Positions 7,362 through 17,177 of a stretch of 32,041 nucleotides of DNA are shown here, one piece after another; position 1 is the first letter of the stretch; every line of letters begins with the position of its first letter. The stretch lies in IMG/VR virus record IMGVR_UViG_3300031658_000058, positions 1 to 32,041 of that record. The stretch is one strand, 5' to 3'. The translations under genes were made by a program, and so were the position numbers. The DNA is from a virus. The notes under the pieces are model-generated. The model ran no database searches. It was given only the letters and a program-made list of their open reading frames with translations, and was not told the origin of the DNA.

Positions 7362-7371
7362 AACTATTTAT
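7362..7371 (+). promoter_or_regulatory. AACTATTTAT motif, candidate late promoter
   Basis: It lies in the 17-base gap between the 422-aa gene and the next ATG at 7376, with only four bases between motif and start. If it is a promoter, its transcript would be essentially leaderless. It is identical to the copies at 1270, 4554 and 30705. Confidence 0.35.
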
Positions 7372-7375
7372 ATAT

Positions 7376-7816
7376 ATGAAACTAGATCAACTTAGACAGA
7401 TTATCGGTGAAGAAGTACGATCTGCCATTAAATCAGAGTTACAGGACATACTAACAGATGCAGTTAAAATTGCAAGTGCTCCTAGTAACGTATCTGAAAC
7501 TGCAGCAGCTCCTTCAGTACCCGCTAAAGATGTTAAAAAACAGTGGCAACCAAAAGTTAAGTCAGGTAATACTACTTTAGATGAAATGTTAAACATGACA
7601 GCTAATAGTATGAGTCCTGAAGATGCCGCAAACGTAATGGGATCAGGTGGGGTTAATAAACCAAACTTTGCATCTCAACAAGCAGCCCAAATGTCTAATC
7701 CAACAGGAGGAACAGCAGGCTTAGATTTAAACTCCATACCGGGGTTTGACTTAGCTAAATCAAAAGCAATTTTAGAAGCAGCTAATAAGAAAGACAAAAC
7801 AAGACACGGAAAATAA
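7376..7816 (+). CDS. Hypothetical small structural-module protein
   Basis: The protein has 146 aa. Residues 1-35 form an amphipathic helix (MKLDQLRQIIGEEVRSAIKS), followed by a low-complexity Ala/Pro/Ser stretch, and a Gln/Ala/Gly/Asn-rich middle. A short C-terminal helix ends in basic residues. Cysteines and membrane segments are absent. The opening M-K-L...I-I-G-E fits the N-terminal peptide seen on four other proteins here and ends in an (I/L)xE site. Placed between the 422-aa protein and gp25 it may be a baseplate or scaffold-like assembly factor. I know no function for it. Confidence 0.65.
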   Translation: MKLDQLRQIIGEEVRSAIKSELQDILTDAVKIASAPSNVSETAAAPSVPAKDVKKQWQPKVKSGNTTLDEMLNMTANSMSPEDAANVMGSGGVNKPNFASQQAAQMSNPTGGTAGLDLNSIPGFDLAKSKAILEAANKKDKTRHGK

Positions 7817-7819
7817 AAT

Positions 7820-8230
7820 ATGGCATTCGAAGTACAGAAAATAGACCCGATAGATTTACAGCCTAGAAAAGCAGTTGGAGTACAGCTTCCTTTTTCTGGT
7901 AAAGCGGTGTTTAATTCTAATTACCAAACAAAAGATGCTATAAAAACCAATTTAATTAATTACTTCTTAACCGCAAGAGGTGAAAGATTCCTAAACGTAA
8001 ATTTTGGAAACGGGTTACAGAGTCTTATTTTTGAACAATTAACAGAAGATAAGGTAAGAGAGATAGATACAATCATCAGAGAAGATATTGCATTTTATTT
8101 CCCTAGAGTAGTTCCAGTTGATATGCACACAATAGGAATTCCAGATACAAACACTGTGCAATTTTCGTTAAGGTACAAAGTAAAGGATACTAATATTGAA
8201 GACGAAGTAGTAATTAATTTCGAACAATAA
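7820..8230 (+). CDS. Baseplate wedge protein, gp25-like
   Basis: The protein has 136 aa, the usual size of GPW/gp25 family wedge proteins. The family pattern is clear: an N-terminal strand region (PFSGKAVFNSNYQ), the helix 'AIKTNLINYFLTARGERFLN' that includes the invariant-type T-x-x-G-E-R, then FGNGLQSLIFEQL and a second helix leading to DIAFYFPRV and beta strands. gp25 caps the sheath end of the baseplate wedge, where sheath polymerisation begins, so this gene marks the phage as having a contractile tail. It ends one base into the start of the gp6-like gene, and the order 25-6 matches T4-like baseplate clusters. Confidence 0.9.
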   Translation: MAFEVQKIDPIDLQPRKAVGVQLPFSGKAVFNSNYQTKDAIKTNLINYFLTARGERFLNVNFGNGLQSLIFEQLTEDKVREIDTIIREDIAFYFPRVVPVDMHTIGIPDTNTVQFSLRYKVKDTNIEDEVVINFEQ

Positions 8231-10050
8231 TGGCTGAACAAAGAGACATAAAATACGTTAATAGAGAGTTCGGGGACTTTAAAGAACAGTTAACCGAATT
8301 TGCGAAATCATATTTCCCAGACTCTTATAATGACTTTAATGAAACAGCCCCTGGTATGATGTTTATTGAAATGGCATCATATGTAGGAGACGTCTTATCT
8401 TTCTATCAAGATACTCAACTTCAAGAGACCTTCTTACAACACGCACAAAACCCCTCTAACCTATACAGCTTAGCGTATATGATGGGATACAGACCTAGAG
8501 CTTCTTCGGCAGCTTCAGCAGACTTAACTATTGAACAAAAAGTACAAGCCCTATCCGGTAGTAATTATTCTCCAGATTGGGACCAAGCATGTAAGGTACA
8601 TGAAAACGGAAGTATAATATCAACTGCAAAAGGTAATACAACATTTTTACTTCAAGACTCTATAGATTTTAAATTCTCTAGTTCATACGATCCTACAAAT
8701 ATACAAATAGCTTCTGTAGACGAATCAAATAACCCTGCAGAATACTTATTAAGTAAGACAGGAAAAGTAATATCAGGAGAAGTTAATACAGTAACAGAGA
8801 CTATTACTACAGCAGAAAAATACTTAACTCTAAACATAACTGATACTAACATTATAAAAGTATTAGACATAGTAGATGCAGATGGAAACCTCTGGACAGA
8901 AGTTCCATTCTTAGGTCAAGATACAGTATTTAATATAGCAGAAAATAAATCATCCGACACTACACTAGTACCTAGTCTATTAGAACTTAAAAAAGTACCT
9001 AGAAGATTTGTTTCTAGATTCACCTCTAAAGGAGTAATGCAAGTACAATTCGGAGCAGGAGTTACAGCTTCCGATGATGAAAACTTTTTACCTGACCCTT
9101 CTACTATTCAAAAGTATGGAGATCAACAATCAGTTGATAAGTTAGATATAGCATATGACCCATCTAATTTTCTATTTACAAGAACCTACGGATTAGCTCC
9201 CTCTAATACTACCCTTACTATAAGGTATATAAAAGGTGGAGGAGTAGCAGCAAATGCTCCTGCAGGTACAATTACTACATCAGGCGTTATAACAACCTCT
9301 GTAACAGATAGTACATTCCTAGCTACCCTAACATTCAATAATGAAAAACCAGCCTCTGGAGGTAAAGACGGAGATACTGTAGAAGAGTTAAGACAGAATT
9401 CTTTAAAATCATTTGCAGAACAGAAACGTACCGTTACATCAGCAGATTATAAAGTAAGAGCACTATCTATGCCACCTGAATTTGGCTCACTTGCAAAAGT
9501 ATACGTTACAAGAGAGTACAATGCTAATACTAATAGAAGTGTGCTGGATCAAAATCCATTAGCGCTCGCAATGTATGTCTTAGCATATGATGAAAACGGA
9601 TACTTAACAGCAGCATCTAAGTCACTTAAGGAGAACTTAAAGAAATACCTATCAGAATACATGATGATAACAGATGCAATAGATATTAAAGATGCATTTG
9701 TAATTAATATAGGAGTTCAATTTGAAGTACTTACACTACCTAATTATGCTTCTAGAGATGTACTAATGAAATGTACAGAAGCACTTAAAAAATACTTCTC
9801 TTCTAGTAAGAGAGACATTAATCAACCGGTTAATACCTCAAACGTATTTACTGTACTTGACGGGATTAAAGGAGTACAGACAGTCAAGACGGTTAAGTTA
9901 ATTAATAAAGCTACAGGAAAATACTCAGCATTTGCTTATGATGTATTAGGGGCAACAAAAGATGGAGTTGTATACCCGTCTTATGATCCATGTATCTTTG
10001 AAATAAAATATCCCGATATTGATATTGAAGGAAGAGTAACAACTATATAA
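8230..10050 (+). CDS. Baseplate wedge protein, gp6/baseplate-J-like
   Basis: This protein of 606 aa is close in size to T4 gp6. The N-terminal signature FNETAPGMMFIEMASYVGDV (about 36-55), followed by LSFYQDTQLQETFL, is that of gp6 and baseplate J proteins. A central domain of beta strands is followed by the J-like core around GKDGDTVEELRQNSLKSF, RTVTSADYKVRA and the C-terminal DAIDIKDAFVINIGVQFEV region. gp6 dimers form the inner ring of the baseplate around the hub. It directly follows gp25 and overlaps its stop codon by one base. The wedge assignment is strong from the N-terminal signature plus order. Confidence 0.87.
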   Translation: MAEQRDIKYVNREFGDFKEQLTEFAKSYFPDSYNDFNETAPGMMFIEMASYVGDVLSFYQDTQLQETFLQHAQNPSNLYSLAYMMGYRPRASSAASADLTIEQKVQALSGSNYSPDWDQACKVHENGSIISTAKGNTTFLLQDSIDFKFSSSYDPTNIQIASVDESNNPAEYLLSKTGKVISGEVNTVTETITTAEKYLTLNITDTNIIKVLDIVDADGNLWTEVPFLGQDTVFNIAENKSSDTTLVPSLLELKKVPRRFVSRFTSKGVMQVQFGAGVTASDDENFLPDPSTIQKYGDQQSVDKLDIAYDPSNFLFTRTYGLAPSNTTLTIRYIKGGGVAANAPAGTITTSGVITTSVTDSTFLATLTFNNEKPASGGKDGDTVEELRQNSLKSFAEQKRTVTSADYKVRALSMPPEFGSLAKVYVTREYNANTNRSVLDQNPLALAMYVLAYDENGYLTAASKSLKENLKKYLSEYMMITDAIDIKDAFVINIGVQFEVLTLPNYASRDVLMKCTEALKKYFSSSKRDINQPVNTSNVFTVLDGIKGVQTVKTVKLINKATGKYSAFAYDVLGATKDGVVYPSYDPCIFEIKYPDIDIEGRVTTI

Positions 10051-10051
10051 C

Positions 10052-11101
10052 ATGGCAATATTTAGAATATATCCCGAAAAAGACTCTTTTATCTGGTCTG
10101 AACCTACTATAGCAGGTATATACGGCAATGCCGGTAAGGATCCTGTACTTGAAATAGGAGGATACCCAGACAAGAATTTAATAGGTAGAACCAATAGAGG
10201 CTTAATACAATTCAGAACATTGGATATTCAAGCTGCCCTTAATACTAAGGTTGTAGGATCTTATTCTGCATCACTTCACCTATCTCTAGCAAACGCTACA
10301 AACCTTCCTGCTAACTTTAATATACACGCTTTACCCGTCTCTTCTTCTTGGGAAACAGGGTTTGGACATAGAGTAGATAGTCCTACTAATACAAGCGGAG
10401 TAACATGGAAACATAAGGATGTATCAACAACTCAATGGACTGTACTAGGTGGAGATTATTTAGCTTCACCAGCTGCAAGTCAATCATTTGATTCAACCTC
10501 TAACTACGATATAGATATAAATGTAACACCTGCAATAACAAATTTTTATAGTGGTTCACTAGCTAATAATGGATTTATACTTAAAATAGATGATGTATAT
10601 GAAAACTATGTTTCATCAAGTGTAAACCTTTCTTATTTTGGATCAGATACCCATACTGTATTTCCACCTTATTTAGAAATGCAATGGAATGATACGGTAT
10701 ACTCAAGTACATTAACAGAGTTATCAACAGATATTGCTACTATTAAAATAAAAAACCATAAACCGGAATATGTAGATTCAGACAAGTCTAGATTTAGAAT
10801 TTCTGCTAGACCTAAATACCCTACAAGGACATTTTCAACAACGTCTATATACCTTACAAACTATAAACTACCAGAAGCTTCGTATTGGGCAATTCAAGAT
10901 TACCATAGTCAAGAAATGATAATTGACTTTAATACAACCTTTACAAAGATAAGCGCTGATAATAGTAGTAGTTATTTTGACGTCTATATGGATACATTAC
11001 AACCAGAAAGACATTATAAACTCTTAATAAAAACAACTTTAGATGGAAGCGATGTAGTAATAGACAACAACAACGTATTTAAAGTAGTTAAGAATGGCTA
11101 G
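10052..11101 (+). CDS. Putative structural protein with DNRLRE-like beta domain
   Basis: The protein has 349 aa. The first ~200 residues look like the DNRLRE/disaggregatase-related beta-sandwich found on many secreted and cell-surface proteins: an early 'D-S-F-I' strand, RGLIQFRTLDIQAALN, then a LHLSLANATNLPANFNIHAL stretch and VSSSWETGFGHR. It ends with GVTWKH and a late FILKIDD strand. The C-terminal 140 residues have repeated short strands, possibly Ig-like. No enzyme motif is seen. In this baseplate cluster it may be an outer wedge or fibre-attachment part. It starts two bases after the gp6-like stop and overlaps the next gene by eight bases. The domain call comes from pattern only. Confidence 0.6.
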   Translation: MAIFRIYPEKDSFIWSEPTIAGIYGNAGKDPVLEIGGYPDKNLIGRTNRGLIQFRTLDIQAALNTKVVGSYSASLHLSLANATNLPANFNIHALPVSSSWETGFGHRVDSPTNTSGVTWKHKDVSTTQWTVLGGDYLASPAASQSFDSTSNYDIDINVTPAITNFYSGSLANNGFILKIDDVYENYVSSSVNLSYFGSDTHTVFPPYLEMQWNDTVYSSTLTELSTDIATIKIKNHKPEYVDSDKSRFRISARPKYPTRTFSTTSIYLTNYKLPEASYWAIQDYHSQEMIIDFNTTFTKISADNSSSYFDVYMDTLQPERHYKLLIKTTLDGSDVVIDNNNVFKVVKNG

Positions 11102-11432
11102 AGATATTCAAATTAAAAAAACAGTTTACAAAAAAGAAACCTTCGATAAAGTAATCGATAGGTCTTTTAAACAGTTTGTGCCTATAGTTGATGAAATCTC
11201 TGATGTAACAATAGAAGAGTTTTTCTCTTACTACGATGCTTTATTTTATGAAATTGCTCCAAACGGGGATAACCTTTCCCACGAGTACCTAATAAGAAAG
11301 AGCTCAGAAATTGTAAATTTAGAAAAAGATTCTACAGACATACAACCATTATTAGATGAGATAACTACACTAAGAGAACAGATACTTTCGTATCAAGAAC
11401 AATTAATCGAAGCAAATACACCTGATTTATAA
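11094..11432 (+). CDS. Small coiled-coil structural-module protein
   Basis: The protein has 112 aa. A basic N-terminus (MARDIQIKKTVYKKETFD) is followed by a compact helical region, and residues about 75-108 form a heptad-like coiled coil (LLDEITTLREQILSYQEQLI). It is mildly acidic, without Cys or membrane segments. It begins eight bases inside the DNRLRE-like gene and ends two bases before the GTG start of the very large baseplate gene. Such small helical proteins between wedge genes are often adaptor or chaperone-like pieces of the baseplate. No specific homology is recognised, although I recall similar marine phage sequences. Confidence 0.68.
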   Translation: MARDIQIKKTVYKKETFDKVIDRSFKQFVPIVDEISDVTIEEFFSYYDALFYEIAPNGDNLSHEYLIRKSSEIVNLEKDSTDIQPLLDEITTLREQILSYQEQLIEANTPDL

Positions 11433-11434
11433 TA

Positions 11435-14400
11435 GTGGCTGAATTTAACTACAACATAGAACAACTAGAGCTAGAGAGTTTAGCACAATCTTCCAAGATT
11501 ACTAAGGAAGAGAATGCTCTTATTGGTACTTTTCAAGTCGAAAATCTATTCCCAATAGCCTCTTCAAATATAGAAGTAGGAATTTATGGAATAGATAATA
11601 CACTACTTGAGTATGTACCTGAATTTAAAGGTTATTCTTTTGAAGCAAATGCACAATCTTCTGGTAAAGCAGGAGCATCTATTATAACTATAGACCCTGT
11701 TAAAGATATTAAGCACTTCGGTTACGAAACAGGAGATGTAAGAATACTATATAATTTTAATAATAACCTTTTTACCGATTCTAAAAGTAAAGGAAGTTTC
11801 TTTATCACAGAAATATCTAGTGATAGAACAGAGATTAAAGCACTTACTTTAAATCTAAAAAAAGAAGAAGTTCTAAAAGGAGCTTCAGACCTAATAAAAA
11901 AATTAGAAGAAAGCGCATACTTTCAAGAGTTTGATATTAACTTTGGAGAAAATAAAAAGACCGTTGGTCTAAATGTTTCTACTGAAGAGACTAAAAACGG
12001 TACAGCTTTACTTGTAAAGTTATATAAAGCTCTTCCTTCACAGTTTACTATTAACTCTGAATTTATAGTAGAAGAGAAAATCAGCGATAGCTTACTATAT
12101 GAGATATCAGGCAAACCAGTTAGTGACGTACTAGTAGTACCTCAACTAAAAGGCCCTAACTTTTCATTAGATATTAACGCAGATCAAACTCAACCTACAG
12201 AGTTTCTAAACTTTACCGAATTATTTTCATACCCCGTCTCAAGTTCACATTACGAACTAATGTCTCTTGTTAAGGAAAAAGGATCGTCAATAGCAATCAA
12301 TCACGAATCTTACGAAGACTTTATACACTTCTCTTCTGTAGAAGAAAGATTAAGAAACTTTCAATATAAACTTCAACTCTTAGAGTCATATGAAGCCTCT
12401 TTAGTAACAATTAAGAATACTAATCCGTCTAACGTACCAAGTCTCCAAACTGAGATTACAGGAAGTGAGTCTTACTATAACGGACTAGTAAAAGGAATAG
12501 TTAATAATTTTGATCATTACGATAGGTACTTGTACTTTGAGTCAAGTTCTTTTTCTTGGCCTAAAAAGAATACAACAAAACCTTATAATACATACTCCAT
12601 AACATCCTCAGTTGCAACAACCTGGTTTGATGCTAACGTTATTACCGCAGCTAATTTTGATAATAGCAATGTAGACATACTTACTAATACCATTCCAACT
12701 TTTATAAGAGAGGATAAGAGTAATGAGCCTTACACGATGTTTATTCATATGATTGCTCAACACTTTGACAATCTCTGGATATACTTTAAAGCAGTATCAG
12801 ACAAATACGACGGAGATCATAGGTTAAATTTTGGACTGAGTAAGGACCTAGTAAGAGAGGCAATTGAATCATTTGGTTTAAACCTACCTACCGGTAATCA
12901 AAATACCGACAATATATTTGCAATGTTCGTAGGAGAAACACCTGCAACAGGAAGTGAACAGATAGCTACCATGTCTATAGCAACTTCAGCCTCTTTTAAT
13001 AGCGGCAGCACTGCATTAGAGTATATGCAACCAGTTGCTAAAAACGACTACGAAAAAGAAGTATATAAAAGACTATACCACAACATACCTCACTTACTTA
13101 AAACTAAAGGTACAGAAAGAGGCCTTAGAGCACTTGTAAACTGTTTCGGTATACCGGAATCTATATTAAGTATAAAGCAATTTGGTGGTAATGTAATAGA
13201 GACAAGCGGAACATATTTCGGACAAGAAACTTTTCATACTTCAAGTATATACCTTTCTGGTAGTAAGCACTACAGAAGCGGTTCAAGTAAGATTAGATTA
13301 GATAATACTTCCAGTTTTGTATCCGGAAGTACCTTATCACTCTATACCTCAGTAGAGCAACAAAGAACTAAATATACAGACGATACCCATAATGTAGAGG
13401 TAGGATTTGATATTTCAAAAGGAGTAAATGAATTTATAGATGTTAAAATATCAGGAAGTTTTGATATAGACGACTACATAGGAGACCCTAGAAGAAGATA
13501 CGAACCGGGGTACCCTAAGATGAATTCTATGTTAGAGAATATTATGCATGATGCATACCACTGGAATGATTTAATGGTGGACTGGCAAGCATCTGATGCA
13601 AACTGGAATTGGAATGATGAATTAGTATTTGCTCGGAACCCTAAAGCCTTTGTAAGATTATTAAACTATTTCGATAGTTCTTTATTTAGATTAATAAAAG
13701 ACTTTGTACCTGCTAGAGCAAAAGTAGATACCGGTATTATTATTAAATCTAACAAGCTTGCAAGAAGTAAAGCTAAACAGGTAGAAGTATCTGCAATCGA
13801 TAAAATACACACAGGGTCAATCTCAATCGTATCCGTAACTGGATCGCAAGGAGGGGCCTACGATAGTACATCTAGTGTAGAGTATGACTATACAACTAAT
13901 TATGCAGCACACTTTGAAGGGCCTGAGGGAGTAGTAAGAAGAGACGTAACAGATGAAGCTCCAATGTTCAATGGTGAATTAAGTGGATCTATCTTGATTG
14001 CTAGTGATGGTGAGGTTGGAAAGAATAATCCGTTCTTAAACTTAGCGCAGCCGTTAATAAGTATGAACATAACAGTTCTAAACTTTTCTCTTCCTTTACC
14101 ACCAGCATGTTATATTGACCTAGTTGGTTTATTTGTTGGAGCATCATTCACAATTGGTACAGTAGATATATCAGGGGTACTTGAGTCAATAGCAATTACA
14201 TACCCATCTACCCAGACCGGAATAACCGGATCAAATGATTTCAGTCATGATTTTGACCAGTATGAATTTTTCCAACTTACTGCAGTAGGGGTAAATGATG
14301 GAGGAGACTACTCAGGAACAGGCGGTGTATTCCAAGGATGGTTTAATAATCAACCAGGAACAGGTTCAGCAATTGCCACAGACAATCCCCTTACTATTTA

Positions 14401-14464
14401 TAGGTATAATGAAGAAGCAGTGGGCAATAAGTATTTTGCTAAGTTTGCAGCTTACAGCGAGTAA
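11435..14464 (+). CDS. Large baseplate protein with P2 gpI-like segment (gp7-like role)
   Basis: The protein has 1009 aa and starts at GTG, two bases after the preceding stop; this is the only GTG start I assign. Residues about 535-580 (NDYEKEVYKRLYHNIPHLLK, then T557-K-G-T-E-R-G-L-R-A-L) match the P2 gpI / baseplate wedge motif, where an 'LLKTKGT..GL..L...FGI' helix pair follows a conserved tyrosine-rich stretch. In T4-like phages the matching place in the wedge is held by gp7, so it may bridge the gp6 ring and the peripheral baseplate. A Ser/Thr/Gly-rich beta part follows (about 590-680), and the C-terminal ~200 residues look like a beta sandwich. A hydrophobic, Pro/Cys stretch (LPLPPACYIDLVGLFVGASF) lies near 885-905. 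Confidence 0.68.
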   Translation: MAEFNYNIEQLELESLAQSSKITKEENALIGTFQVENLFPIASSNIEVGIYGIDNTLLEYVPEFKGYSFEANAQSSGKAGASIITIDPVKDIKHFGYETGDVRILYNFNNNLFTDSKSKGSFFITEISSDRTEIKALTLNLKKEEVLKGASDLIKKLEESAYFQEFDINFGENKKTVGLNVSTEETKNGTALLVKLYKALPSQFTINSEFIVEEKISDSLLYEISGKPVSDVLVVPQLKGPNFSLDINADQTQPTEFLNFTELFSYPVSSSHYELMSLVKEKGSSIAINHESYEDFIHFSSVEERLRNFQYKLQLLESYEASLVTIKNTNPSNVPSLQTEITGSESYYNGLVKGIVNNFDHYDRYLYFESSSFSWPKKNTTKPYNTYSITSSVATTWFDANVITAANFDNSNVDILTNTIPTFIREDKSNEPYTMFIHMIAQHFDNLWIYFKAVSDKYDGDHRLNFGLSKDLVREAIESFGLNLPTGNQNTDNIFAMFVGETPATGSEQIATMSIATSASFNSGSTALEYMQPVAKNDYEKEVYKRLYHNIPHLLKTKGTERGLRALVNCFGIPESILSIKQFGGNVIETSGTYFGQETFHTSSIYLSGSKHYRSGSSKIRLDNTSSFVSGSTLSLYTSVEQQRTKYTDDTHNVEVGFDISKGVNEFIDVKISGSFDIDDYIGDPRRRYEPGYPKMNSMLENIMHDAYHWNDLMVDWQASDANWNWNDELVFARNPKAFVRLLNYFDSSLFRLIKDFVPARAKVDTGIIIKSNKLARSKAKQVEVSAIDKIHTGSISIVSVTGSQGGAYDSTSSVEYDYTTNYAAHFEGPEGVVRRDVTDEAPMFNGELSGSILIASDGEVGKNNPFLNLAQPLISMNITVLNFSLPLPPACYIDLVGLFVGASFTIGTVDISGVLESIAITYPSTQTGITGSNDFSHDFDQYEFFQLTAVGVNDGGDYSGTGGVFQGWFNNQPGTGSAIATDNPLTIYRYNEEAVGNKYFAKFAAYSE

Positions 14465-14473
14465 TAAACAGAT

Positions 14474-15442
14474 ATGACAGAACAAGAATTTATAGCAACA
14501 GACCCATCACTATTTGGAGGAGGTAATTCAAACCTCTTCTACAGCTCTAGTCTTTCAGGGTCAGATAATGTACCGATCGCTCCCTTTACTATAATGGGAA
14601 TGTCTCTACCATTTGCAGCACAAAATTCTGTAAGTATAAAGTCATCCCTAAAGGGGGTTACTAAGTTTAAGTTTAAATTTGGAGGAGCAGAAGTATTGGC
14701 AACCGTAGTTGGAAAACAAGAGAAAAATACCTACACATACTTTTCCTTTACTCCCATAGCAGTTAATAGCTTACCCTCATCAGTAATAGCAGATAACAAA
14801 ACGGAACTTAATTCTGAGTTTGTATTTTTACCTTATGTAGATAATTCATTCTTTAATGACGACTATAACCCACTACAAGGTAACGCCGAAAATATTAAAC
14901 CTAACTCAGCTACTATGGTTGTAGATAGAAACTCAAGCCAAACAAACCCTAGTAACTTACAGGCAATATTAGAATTTAAAGCAGCAGCAGCACAAATAAA
15001 TGATAGTCAGTATACTACCGCAGGATTTATTAACGGAAGATACCTAGGATCAAAAGAAACTAGTATTAACGGTTCTTATGCTGCAAGAGACAATAATAAA
15101 CAAGAGCTTACTGCTTATGTAATAGCAAACGGAATAGCAGGGAACGAACCAGCATTAGCATTTAAGAAGTTTGTAGGCAGTGTACATACGACAGATACAC
15201 CAACAGCAACAATAAAAGACTTAGCAGTTCAAGAAGAAATAGATATATTCTTTAACTCAGTTAGAACAGGAATAGGATCAGGATCAGCATACCCTAACTT
15301 CCCTCCTTCTGGAAGCATAATTTACACTATAGATGAAACATCAGGTAGATTTGTTAAAGCAGTAACAGCTAAGATTTATGTTATAGAACAAGAAAAAGTA
15401 CTAACATCTACTGAAGCTGGAGGAGTTAGCTTAATTGAGTAG
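14474..15442 (+). CDS. Hypothetical structural protein
   Basis: The protein has 322 aa. It is Ser/Asn/Ala-rich, beta-prone and lacks Cys residues. It has no signal peptide, membrane segment or catalytic motif. The composition (SSSLSGSDN, FKFKFGGAE, KAAAAQINDS) matches its neighbours in the tail-fibre region. It lies between the gpI-like baseplate protein and a collar-like protein, so a peripheral baseplate or fibre-network function is likely but not shown. The start ATG lies nine bases after the previous stop, with no Shine-Dalgarno. An internal TACTATTTAT at 14392-14401, inside the preceding gene, might provide a promoter for it. Confidence 0.7.
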   Translation: MTEQEFIATDPSLFGGGNSNLFYSSSLSGSDNVPIAPFTIMGMSLPFAAQNSVSIKSSLKGVTKFKFKFGGAEVLATVVGKQEKNTYTYFSFTPIAVNSLPSSVIADNKTELNSEFVFLPYVDNSFFNDDYNPLQGNAENIKPNSATMVVDRNSSQTNPSNLQAILEFKAAAAQINDSQYTTAGFINGRYLGSKETSINGSYAARDNNKQELTAYVIANGIAGNEPALAFKKFVGSVHTTDTPTATIKDLAVQEEIDIFFNSVRTGIGSGSAYPNFPPSGSIIYTIDETSGRFVKAVTAKIYVIEQEKVLTSTEAGGVSLIE

Positions 15443-15487
15443 AGAAACTATAATTTTCATATATTTATATAAAACACAAATAACAAA

Positions 15488-16144
15488 ATGGGATACTTAG
15501 ACAATTCAATCGTAACTGTGGATGCGATTTTAACTAAAAAGGGGAGAGAGCTATTAGCTAGAGGAGATGGTTCTTTTAAGATTACACAATTTGCGTTAGC
15601 AGATGATGAAATCGACTACACCTTATACAATCCACTCCATCCCTCTGGTTCTGCACTCTACGGTGAAGCAATAGAAAACATGCCTCTATTAGAAGCCTTT
15701 CCAGATGAGACACAAATAATGAAGTATAAACTTACTACTCTACCAAGAGGTACATCAAAACTACCAATTCTAGATATAGGTTACTCTTCAATAATTTTAA
15801 AGCAAGGTGCTTCTCTAGCGATCTCACCACAGACTTTAAACTACTTAGGAGCTACATCAATCTTTGAAACACAAGGGTATACAGCAACAGTAGCAGATAT
15901 TAGAACACTTAACTCTTTTAACGGAGTAGGAATCAACACAGAAGATGCAGATAGACTTAATACGCTTGTAGCAGTCGGAACTAATGTTTCTAAGACAGTA
16001 ATGGGTACATCAATTAACCTTACAGCTACTTCAGTGAATACCCTATTCGGGACTAATACTCAATTACAAACTACCTTAACGGTAATAGGTAGAGGATCAG
16101 GAGCAAGAATAACAATTCCAGTAACAATTACTAAAACTAACTAA
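15488..16144 (+). CDS. Tail-collar/fibre-attachment-like structural protein
   Basis: The protein has 218 aa. The N-terminus (SIVTVDAILTKKGRELLARG, then DGSFKITQFALADDEIDY) resembles the start of phage tail-collar/fibre proteins, where 'LT..GR.LLA...G...I....LGD' precedes the fibre shaft. The rest is beta-rich with Thr/Asn repeats and no enzyme motif. It opens the run of fibre-type genes and follows a 45-base gap that contains CATATATTTATATAAAAC. That gap is the largest within the structural module and may hold a promoter. I infer a connector between baseplate and fibres. Confidence 0.6.
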   Translation: MGYLDNSIVTVDAILTKKGRELLARGDGSFKITQFALADDEIDYTLYNPLHPSGSALYGEAIENMPLLEAFPDETQIMKYKLTTLPRGTSKLPILDIGYSSIILKQGASLAISPQTLNYLGATSIFETQGYTATVADIRTLNSFNGVGINTEDADRLNTLVAVGTNVSKTVMGTSINLTATSVNTLFGTNTQLQTTLTVIGRGSGARITIPVTITKTN

Positions 16145-16146
16145 TT

Positions 16147-17172
16147 ATGTCATACAAAAGATTTGACCAGGAAGATGTTGTAGTAAGTGCTGAATCAGTA
16201 ACTACTCCAGTTTGGTCAGGAAACTTAACAACATTACAGACTTTTCATACATCATCAACACAGGTAGGTGGAAGTTCTGCTGATTACTATTACGATATAT
16301 ACCAAACTGGTTCTACAGATACTTCTGCTAGAGTACAATTTAGTGTAGCCTATGCAGATAAAAAAGGATCAGGTTCTTTAAACTATAATACAGCAGTAGT
16401 AGGTAAATCACCTTCATCTACAGTTTATGGGCAATACAGGAATTTAGTACTTGGAACAGAAGAAGAAGAGTTTACATTCGGCTCAAACAATTCAGAGCAC
16501 TTTTATGTAATGTCAATCGATAGAGCTAGGTATAAAGAAAAATTACTACCAGGATCGTTAACTTTAAACTTAAAGAAATCAGGTTCAGGAGAGTTCTTAA
16601 GCTTGACAGATAATAGCTCTCAAATATCTACAACTACATTCTCAGATGCAGGACGAGTATATGAATTAATCTCCGGATCAGTAGGAGCTAAGTCAGCAGG
16701 AGCAAAAACAGCCGAAGGGTATACTTTAGGTTCAGGATCATATGGTAAATTATTACCGGATATTGGAATTATACTACTAAACGGAAGAGCATTAGATGCA
16801 GTATCTACACACGGAGGTTTAGGTTTAGGTACTAATAGAGCAGCAAATACAGCTTCTTTAAATAATAGAAAGTTCTACGACATATTAGCACACAGTGCTA
16901 GCTTTAGAGTACAGTCAGAAGAAACAATCTCTTCTAACTTTGTATTTGTTAGAGCTCGTAACAGTGAGTTTAACTATTCAACAAACCCATCTTTAATAAC
17001 AGGTTCAGGAGAAATACGTCACAACGTAATGATTAACTCTCCACAAGCATTTGTAACTTCAGTTGGACTATATAATGATAATAACGATTTGTTAGCGGTT
17101 GCTAAACTTTCTAGACCTTTATTAAAAGATTTTACAAAAGAAAGCTTAGTACGTATCAAGTTAGATTACTAA
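16147..17172 (+). CDS. Tail structural protein, paralog A
   Basis: The protein has 341 aa. It is Ser/Gly/Thr-rich and beta-prone, with many SGS and TGS turns, typical of phage tail appendages. Its C-terminal 80 residues are clearly related to those of the next protein: both have 'NP(S)-ITGSG', a 'V(T)SVGLYN(D/E)-N-LLAVAK' segment and end in IKLD(Y/I). The N-termini also share a 'FDQEDV/LNRQDV-V' start. The two genes are adjacent and of almost equal length, so they arose by tandem duplication and diverged mainly in the middle. It may form hetero-oligomers with its partner; this is inference. No signal or catalytic residues are visible. Confidence 0.72.
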   Translation: MSYKRFDQEDVVVSAESVTTPVWSGNLTTLQTFHTSSTQVGGSSADYYYDIYQTGSTDTSARVQFSVAYADKKGSGSLNYNTAVVGKSPSSTVYGQYRNLVLGTEEEEFTFGSNNSEHFYVMSIDRARYKEKLLPGSLTLNLKKSGSGEFLSLTDNSSQISTTTFSDAGRVYELISGSVGAKSAGAKTAEGYTLGSGSYGKLLPDIGIILLNGRALDAVSTHGGLGLGTNRAANTASLNNRKFYDILAHSASFRVQSEETISSNFVFVRARNSEFNYSTNPSLITGSGEIRHNVMINSPQAFVTSVGLYNDNNDLLAVAKLSRPLLKDFTKESLVRIKLDY

Positions 17173-17177
17173 AATGA

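Noticed and set aside
14295-14477. Sixty-codon plus-strand open frame inside the end of the 1009-aa gene
   Set aside because: It lies in another frame of a well-supported gene, shows Gln/Glu-rich shadow-like composition, and the true next gene starts at 14474.
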